Assembly: GCF_900538055.1 (NCBI RefSeq)
Contig: NZ_UZAC03000001.1
Location: 1,550,001-1,614,000, forward strand
From: Pasteuria penetrans
Lineage (GTDB): Bacteria > Bacillota > Bacilli > Thermoactinomycetales > Thermoactinomycetaceae
Direction of reading: 5' to 3'
DNA: 64,000 bases
The first letter of the stretch is position 1, and each line of letters begins with the position of its first letter. Positions 58,488 to 64,000 of the stretch are shown piece by piece. A program made the position numbers and the translations under genes. Below the pieces are notes generated by a model. The model had not been told where the DNA came from. It saw only the letters and a list, made by a program, of their open reading frames with translations, and ran no database searches.

Positions 58488-59490
58488 GGGCTACCATGGA
58501 AAATAACATAAAAATTGTTATAATATTTTTGTAATAATTTAGGGAATCAAATAATATATTGTAAAAATGTTTGCATTATTGATTGAGTATACAAGCAAAC
58601 TACGCTGTCAACATAAGCAATTTATAGTTGGGATAAGGATAGCTGGTTCCTAATTTGGCCCCCTTTGCGCACACCAAACAAACCCGACATAAGGTCGATT
58701 CTCATTCTTTATTGAATGAATTATCTGTAATTATCATCTCCTTCTCCCTGACCTTTTTTTGAAATAACGAACAGCCTGAGATCCCATCATAAGCTGACCC
58801 CCTTTCCATCCTCGCCTGTGCCACCCTTATCGTACCAAGCACCCCTTCATCCTGGCATCCTAAACGATTCTTTACAGAAGAACAAACCACGACCCGCACG
58901 ATGATTACCTTTCACTTTGTACCCCAGTTGCTCCATTCCGTTGTTCTGACTGTTGGATAAGACTCACCCGTGGCGCCCGCGCAGGCCCCTTCAGATATTG
59001 GGCAGCAACGCCATTGCTCAACAAATTTACATCCGCCACAGGTCCTCCCTACCGATGGACAATCCTACCCAATTCCTTCCCTTGATCAACAAGCTTCGAC
59101 AAAGTCACAAACATACCCAACAGTTCACCCTTGATACCACCCCTGGGCATCTTAGATCAAAGGGACTCTGTGAACGACCCAATAGCCGTTGAAAACGCAC
59201 CATGAATTTCTCTTGCCCCCCCTGCCCAATTTTTTCTATCGGCCCCCCTATCCATCATCCTTTGCAACAGTATGTGGGCTGGGGTGGATCGAAAAACTCC
59301 TCGTGCTAGTTCCCAAAAGTGTTCGAAAACCAGGCAAATCCCTAGCAGCTCTATCTCATCTTGTTCGTTGGGTCATCCATTGTAAGTAGGAAGATAAATT
59401 TGTGCATATGGCAAGCTTGCATCTTAATAAACGAGAAAATCAACACATTGCGGCTCAGTTTCCAGATATGGCTATTGTACGCCCCCTATC
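58488..59490 (-). mobile_element. remnant C of the copy-A IS family
   Basis: A degenerate left terminal repeat (GGGCTACCATGGAAAA) is followed by non-coding sequence and transposase codons similar to copy A on the minus strand (AATAACGAACAGCCTGAG; CACATTGCGGCTCAGTTTCC). Many stops and indels; the first third of the gene and the right end are missing after ~59490. Confidence 0.75.
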
Positions 59491-59945
59491 ACCCAATACC
59501 CGAAGAAAGGACTTTCGTACGGAAGTGGATCAGACAACATACAATCAGCTACATTTCAGAAACCCCCTACCCATGTCAAAATAAAATATACGTTTTCTAT
59601 AGAAAATAATAAAAATATTATAACTATATGAATCCATTGGGGAGACCCTAAAAAGGGGGATCAATCTCCCCCTGAAAAACTCACCCAGAAGTTCACACCC
59701 ACAACGGGACGATGCCGAAATAAGAAAACACCCCCACTGGCCACACCACCGCGGGGGGACAAGAACAACGATCGGGGGAGAAATACAGCCCCACTGCAAG
59801 TCGATCCCAAGACTATAAACCCCATTCATTCATGGGTGACCCCTACTCTTTTATGGAATCTCTGAAATAAACGACTCCAAATCATCTAGACACCCTCCAA
59901 CTGAATAGGGGGGAACAATCCCCTTCAACCCCCTGGACAATCAAA
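59491..59945. repeat. intergenic DNA with third copy of a short repeat
   Basis: 59610-59720 resembles 47140-47230 and 50500-50600 (ATATGAATCYAT at the left, GTTCACACCCMCAA, GATGCCG). On the minus strand all three read a GCE(F/L)L-containing peptide, but no complete ORF is evident. No gene supported. Confidence 0.35.
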
Positions 59946-61232
59946 CTACTTATCCCCCTCTACTCCATTTTGCCCCTTGGCAACTTGCGTGGGCCCCGGT
60001 TCTCCCACCAGTTTTCGGCCCCGCATGTCCGCTTGCAAGCCATACCTCCAAGCAACACGCGTCCCACCTGCCAAGTACAACCATCGGTAATGAGCTATAC
60101 GTTTTAACAAGGTAGCAAGTTTACCACGCAACTTAACCTTGCAAATCATACCAATAGCCTCATAACGACCGAGGGAAGCAATGGTACCTTTATGTTCATA
60201 ACAGAAGGGTACCATCGCCTGCCCACGCAACAGAGCCACCAGATTATAGCCTACATTGCTCCCCTGCTGCATGGCCAACTGCGCCGTCGGAGGATAGAAG
60301 ACTGCCTCCTTACTCGGCACACCTACTAGAGAACAATCACCAATTACAAACAAATCCTTATGGTCCTTTGTCTGCAAACAATCATCCACAGGAACCCTGC
60401 TCCGCTCCACCTCCAAACCCGCATCGGAAAGCAAGGAAAGACCCCGAACACCCCCTGTCCAAACTACCGTATCCGCTGTCACCTCCCCTCCGTCACGAAA
60501 AGTGACCCCTGTGGGTGAACAGGAAGCAATCGCCGTCCGGAAACGAAAGGTAATCCCCTTCTTACTTAGGTAACGCACCGCATGATCCACCAACGCTTCA
60601 TCAAAACCTGGTAAGGCCCCAGGGGCAGCTTCTACATTGATAATCCGAACCGCTGCCTGTGGCACACCATATATACAACAGAGCTCGGGAATACGATCCA
60701 CCAGCTCCCCCAAATACTCCATCCCCGTGAAACCAGCACCCCCGACAACCATCGTCACTCGTGCTGGCCTTGGGTCATCTTTATAACCAGAAAAACGCTC
60801 CTCCATATGATCACGCAACAGGCAGGATCCCTCTAAATCGCGAATGAAAAAGGCGTTCTCTTGCAAACCGGGGATACCGAAGGTTTCCGAAACGCTACCC
60901 ATACCTATAACAAGATAATCATAGGATATTGGCTCCTCCAAATCGGCAAGAAATACCTTCTTTCCCTGGGTATCGATTTTCACAACACGACCTTGTTGCC
61001 AACACAGGCGATCTGTGGGATGGGTCAAAAACTCCTTCAGTGGAACACACGTTAGCTCAGGATCGGCCGTACCCGCCGCCGCCTCATGCAAATTCGTTGT
61101 CAGCGTGTGATAGGGGTTCTGATCCACTAGGGTGACTTTTGCTTCATTTTCCTCCAGAAGTCCCATCAGTTCCCTAACAACCATCAGACCACCATAACCC
61201 GCCCCCAGGACCACAATATGGGGCAAATGCAT
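59946..61232 (-). CDS. yumB: type II NADH dehydrogenase (YumB/Ndh-like)
   Basis: About 428 residues from the ATG at 61232 (MHLPHIVVLGAGYGG; frame open to 61262). Non-proton-pumping FAD enzyme passing electrons from NADH to quinone at the membrane. FAD-binding GAGYGGLMVVREL is N-terminal, NAD-binding VVGGAGFTGMEYLGELV in the middle, LFVIGDCSLVG holds the second FAD motif, and PPTAQLAMQQGSNVGYNL is the usual quinone-site region. The C-terminal amphipathic part (LLKRIAHYRWLYLAGG) would anchor it. Divergent from the ferredoxin-NADP reductase gene, the pairing seen as yumB/yumC in B. subtilis. Confidence 0.93.
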   Translation of the reverse strand: MHLPHIVVLGAGYGGLMVVRELMGLLEENEAKVTLVDQNPYHTLTTNLHEAAAGTADPELTCVPLKEFLTHPTDRLCWQQGRVVKIDTQGKKVFLADLEEPISYDYLVIGMGSVSETFGIPGLQENAFFIRDLEGSCLLRDHMEERFSGYKDDPRPARVTMVVGGAGFTGMEYLGELVDRIPELCCIYGVPQAAVRIINVEAAPGALPGFDEALVDHAVRYLSKKGITFRFRTAIASCSPTGVTFRDGGEVTADTVVWTGGVRGLSLLSDAGLEVERSRVPVDDCLQTKDHKDLFVIGDCSLVGVPSKEAVFYPPTAQLAMQQGSNVGYNLVALLRGQAMVPFCYEHKGTIASLGRYEAIGMICKVKLRGKLATLLKRIAHYRWLYLAGGTRVAWRYGLQADMRGRKLVGEPGPTQVAKGQNGVEGDK

Positions 61233-61623
61233 ATCCTTTTCAACCCTTTCTACTAAAAACAACCCAACCCCGATAAAAATATTGGATCAATTTTCTTTTT
61301 CAAATGTAATATTGTACCCCTAAACGAGAAACATCACCCCTACGACCCCATCTCATTCCTCACTGTCCAACCCCAATTTATGGGAAGCAGGGGGAAAAAG
61401 CATATTCAATTCTGTTCTATACAGTCGTTCCTATTGAGACCCTGACAGTGTTCGAACCTTAACAATGTTTGAATCTTGACAAGGTTTATGATATGATTCC
61501 CTCGGATATTTGGCAAGTATCTCTTCCCAATAATACACCTAAGTACATATAAAAAAGAAGCAGCAAACGGTAAAACAAATACCGCTTTCACGGCTGCGCC
61601 TAGGTCTGCAGGAGGTGGATGGT
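61233..61623. other. divergent promoter region of yumB and yumC
   Basis: No gene. Two direct GTTCGAACCTTAACAATG / GTTTGAATCTTGACAAGG-like stretches near 61450-61490 could be regulatory repeats. Confidence 0.3.
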
Positions 61624-62631
61624 TTGGCTATAGAGAAAAACATGCATGCCAGCAAGGACATCACAATCATAGGCGGCGGACCAACCGGTCTGTTCACCTC
61701 ATTCTACGCTGGAATGCGTGACGCATCTACCCGACTGATCGAGAGCTTACCACAACTCGGTGGACAATTGACGGCCCTATATCCAGAAAAATACATTTAT
61801 GACGTGGCAGGTTTGCCAAAGATACGTGCGAAGGAACTCGTCCGGTCCCTCATCGAGCAAGCAGACCGTTTTCAGCCCGAATACTGTCTAGAGGAAACGG
61901 TAATAGGCCTTGAAAAACCCTCGGAATCCCTATATCTATTACGCACAGAAAGAAACGTCTACCCCACCAAAACCGTCATCATTACCGCCGGCTGCGGGGC
62001 TTTTACACCGCAAAAGATACACCTTATGGAAGCAACCCGTTTTGAAGGGAAAAACCTGTACTACTCCGTCCTGGAACCATCTGTTTTCACTGGAAAGCAT
62101 GTGTTGATCGCTGGGGGGGGGGATTCCGCGGTAGACTGGACATTGATGCTTGCCCCCCTAGCTAAGCAGGTTACATTGGTACACCGCAGGAACCAGTTCC
62201 GGGCCCACGAACGAAGCGTGCAAGAACTGCGATCCCTCCCCTCCGTCCAAATCCTCACACCCTATGAAATCAAGAAACTCCAGGGGGAAACAGAAATCGA
62301 ACAGGTCGTCCTCTCTTGTAAGGAAAACGACTCCTCCCCTGTTCTACCTGTCGATGCGGTCATCGCCGCTTTTGGTTTCAAGAGTTCCCTGGGTCCCATT
62401 GCCAACTTTGGACTCACCCTAAAAGGAAACAGCATCTCCGTGAATCAGAAGATGGAGACAAACCTCCCCGGGGTGTACGCCGCAGGCGATATAACTACCT
62501 ATCCGGGTAAAATCAAGCTCATCGCCACTGGATTCGGCGAAGCACCCATTGCAGTAAGCCATGCTAAGAAGCATATCCACCCTCAAACCCGTCTGCAACC
62601 AGGTCACAGTAGTGAGCGATCCTTTGTGTAA
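61624..62631 (+). CDS. yumC: ferredoxin/flavodoxin-NADP reductase, thioredoxin-reductase type (YumC)
   Basis: About 335 residues. FAD-binding IIGGGPTGLFTSFYAGMR, IESLPQLGGQLTALYPEKYIYDVAGLP (the flavin-interacting stretch of bacterial TrxR-like FNRs, no CxxC), NADP-binding IAGGGDSAVDWTLML, and the C-terminal YAAGDITTYPGKIKLIATGFGEAPIAVSHA. It reduces ferredoxin or flavodoxin with NADPH. The TTG at 61624 has AGGAGG eight bases before it; GTG 61615 and ATG 61642 are alternatives. Confidence 0.95.
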   Translation: MAIEKNMHASKDITIIGGGPTGLFTSFYAGMRDASTRLIESLPQLGGQLTALYPEKYIYDVAGLPKIRAKELVRSLIEQADRFQPEYCLEETVIGLEKPSESLYLLRTERNVYPTKTVIITAGCGAFTPQKIHLMEATRFEGKNLYYSVLEPSVFTGKHVLIAGGGDSAVDWTLMLAPLAKQVTLVHRRNQFRAHERSVQELRSLPSVQILTPYEIKKLQGETEIEQVVLSCKENDSSPVLPVDAVIAAFGFKSSLGPIANFGLTLKGNSISVNQKMETNLPGVYAAGDITTYPGKIKLIATGFGEAPIAVSHAKKHIHPQTRLQPGHSSERSFV

Positions 62632-62683
62632 AAAATGATCTATGGATCTGTGGCACCGGTATAAAAACACCCCCAATCCATAC

Positions 62684-62790
62684 CTGTCTATTGAAAAAAA
62701 TTTTCAATAGACAGTAGGAAGCAAGAATGACATGGTTGGGTCGGTGGCTTGCTGCTGTCACCATTATAATTTGCACCAACGCCATCTGTA
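62684..62790 (-). repeat. GVGAN element, copy at 62.7 kb
   Basis: A perfect inverted repeat with 14-bp arms (CTGTCTATTGAAAA) and a 3-base loop at 62684-62713 is followed by ~65 bp matching the copy at 38985-39115, ending ATTTGCACCAACGCCAT. Minus-strand reading GVGANYNGDSSKPPTQ... LLSIENFFQ. Placed between the yumC stop and the shared terminator. Confidence 0.45.
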
Positions 62791-62803
62791 TATTCAGACA
62801 ATG

Positions 62804-62853
62804 AAAACCCTCTTCCCCGCCCAATAAGCCCCGAGCGGGAGAAGAGGGTTTTT
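62804..62853. terminator. bidirectional rho-independent terminator
   Basis: Long stem AAAACCCTCTTC(C)CCGC / GCGGG(A)GAAGAGGGTTTT with runs of A and T on both sides. It serves the convergent yumC and Fe-S carrier genes. Confidence 0.85.
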
Positions 62854-62905
62854 GCATAGTAACTTTCAGAAAATACCCCTACATTCCCCATGGCAGGGGA
62901 CGATC

Positions 62906-63262
62906 TCAGCATTCCTGTGGACCACCGGGATGATCCGGCGTTCGAAAAGAGGATCCACACCCACACGTCACATTGGCATTGGGATTTTGGATACGGAAAC
63001 CACCACCTAAGGCAGCCTCCTCGTAATCGATCACCGTACCCTTCAGCAATGGCTCAGCAGCCTTATCCACAACGATGCGTATTCCCTGCTGTACCATCTC
63101 TGTATCCCCAGATTGTTTCTGATCAAACCCCAACGAGTAAGACCAGCCACTGCAACCACCGTGCTGCAATCCCAAACGCAAACATTGGCGATCGGAGTCA
63201 GAATCCTCAGCCAACATCTCCTTAACCTGCACGACGGCCCTATCCGTAAGCGTAACCACCAC
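62906..63262 (-). CDS. HesB/IscA/ErpA-type iron-sulfur carrier
   Basis: 118 residues. The three conserved cysteines of A-type carriers are present, in HGGCSGWSYSLGF and CGCGSSF, with YEEAALGGGFRIQNPNA between. Such proteins pass 2Fe-2S or 4Fe-4S clusters to apo-enzymes. The tail after CGCGSSF is ~14 residues longer than usual. Its place near yumB/yumC corresponds to yutM in B. subtilis. Confidence 0.92.
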   Translation of the reverse strand: MVVTLTDRAVVQVKEMLAEDSDSDRQCLRLGLQHGGCSGWSYSLGFDQKQSGDTEMVQQGIRIVVDKAAEPLLKGTVIDYEEAALGGGFRIQNPNANVTCGCGSSFRTPDHPGGPQEC

Positions 63263-63290
63263 TGTTTCCTCGCCCCCATTCCTTCTACAA

Positions 63291-63572
63291 CTATCCTACA
63301 CCATGCTTACAGACAACCCCACACGCACACCGCGTAAGCGGGGACGACCAATGAACAAATGGCAACGCGCGTCCGCACACGCCTCCTAATTTCCCCCACT
63401 CATTGTGCAAGGCATCAAGGGCACAACTCAACTCGTATACCATGGGGTGGCCCCTTCCAAGGTAGGAAGCCGTTCGCTCCATCTGACCGCGTAGGCGCTC
63501 CATCCGCTCCTCAATCAGCCGCCTACGCAAACCCACAGCAACCCCCCTTGTGTCAGCTATTCTTTCCACCAT
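63291..63572 (-). CDS. Spo0E-like sporulation regulatory protein
   Basis: About 93 residues from the ATG at 63572 (MVERIADTRG, AGGAGG ~13 bases upstream); the frame is open to 63674. IEERMERLRGQMERTASYLGR followed by MVYELSCALDALHNEW fits the Spo0E family helical hairpin with the SxxLD motif. Spo0E proteins dephosphorylate Spo0A-P and delay sporulation. The Cys-rich tail after the domain (RCACGVVCKHGVG) is unusual. Confidence 0.6.
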   Translation of the reverse strand: MVERIADTRGVAVGLRRRLIEERMERLRGQMERTASYLGRGHPMVYELSCALDALHNEWGKLGGVCGRALPFVHWSSPLTRCACGVVCKHGVG

Positions 63573-63589
63573 GCCGACACCACTACCTC

Positions 63590-63880
63590 CTACAAAGGTA
63601 GTCTGTCCGTGCATCGGCACAACACCCCCCGTAAAGGATTCGGCAAGACAGTAAGCCCCATTCCCCATCGACAATCCATGGCTCGGTCTCTATACGCCCC
63701 TCTGCAAACAGAAACAGCCGCTTCCAAACCCCCATGCTGGTATCCAAACAGAGCACTGTACATTACAGAATTAACCAAAACCTCTATCGGGGGAACGCCA
63801 TCCCACCACACAAGACAACGGACCCCCAACCCTCCTGCACCATGATAAGCCGTTTCTCCCCGGAATTCAACACCCCACAT
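63590..63880 (-). CDS. possible coding region, unrecognised
   Basis: A 96-codon frame with protein-like composition (GGLGVRCLVWWDGVPPIEVLV, YQHGGLEAAVSVCRGAYRDRA) that ends just before the Spo0E-like gene. No family recognised. It may be a remnant of whatever precedes the Fe-S carrier region at the window edge. Confidence 0.25.
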   Translation of the reverse strand: MWGVEFRGETAYHGAGGLGVRCLVWWDGVPPIEVLVNSVMYSALFGYQHGGLEAAVSVCRGAYRDRAMDCRWGMGLTVLPNPLRGVLCRCTDRLPL

Positions 63881-64000
63881 GCAATCAAAATCCTATCGAT
63901 CCTTGTGTTATGGAATCATAGTTATGGAACACCTTTGCTTCCCGAATCCCGATGGGTCTACTTTCCTTGCCCCTTACACACCAAGAAAAACCAAGCTACC

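Overview
The window reads as chromosome of a Gram-positive, endospore-forming bacterium of the order Bacillales. It carries spoIIE, spoVT, yabP, yabQ, a spoVB-like flippase and a Spo0E-like protein. Gene order follows the Bacillus subtilis spoVT-yabM-yabO-yabP-yabQ-divIC ... spoIIE-tilS-ftsH block and the yumB/yumC/yuiB/yuiD/yutM neighbourhood. Many insertion sequences, group II intron copies, pseudogenes and missing syntenic genes (yabN, yabR, yabS, yabT, hprT) suggest a host-restricted lineage. Pasteuria or a relative of Thermoactinomycetaceae would fit, but that is inference from content, not a database match.

Layout. 1-4.8 kb: a truncated group II intron, then a secreted toxin-like gene split by an A7 slippery run, then sparse DNA. 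4.8-12.1 kb: ftsH, tilS, spoIIE, tRNA-Met and six identical tandem initiator tRNA genes, all on the minus strand. 12.1-19.65 kb: mobile-element graveyard holding nested IS copies, a decayed IS256-type element, an ORF-less group II intron with a doubled domain VI, and one small Pro-rich secreted protein. 19.8-25.5 kb: divIC, yabQ, yabP, rqcP, an inverted amidase-domain gene, a spoVB-like gene and spoVT behind a consensus sigma-G promoter. 25.5-30.6 kb: mostly decayed DNA with a lone ABC ATPase. 30.6-44.2 kb: housekeeping genes on the minus strand (M50 peptidase, aconitase, DUF309 protein, thioesterase, RseP-type protease, complete pdhABCD operon). 44.2-56.1 kb: second accessory region with a group II intron, a tandem duplication carrying two paralogous secreted proteins, an internally deleted IS, an intact IS256-type element with an 8-bp target duplication, and a Gly-Tyr-Asp repeat secreted protein. 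56.4-64 kb: yuiD, yuiB, an unknown gene, an IS remnant, type II NADH dehydrogenase, ferredoxin-NADP reductase, a HesB/ErpA-type Fe-S carrier and a Spo0E-like gene.

How it fits together. The core blocks supply membrane protein quality control (FtsH, RseP), tRNA-Ile lysidine modification (TilS), division (DivIC), cortex/coat and forespore programmes (SpoIIE, YabP, YabQ, SpoVT) and central carbon/electron metabolism (PDH, aconitase, NDH-2, FNR). The accessory regions carry a family of small secreted proteins with similar basic N-termini and repeat-rich mature parts. At least three secreted-protein loci are followed by a shared ~200-360 bp sequence into which two different mobile elements have landed.
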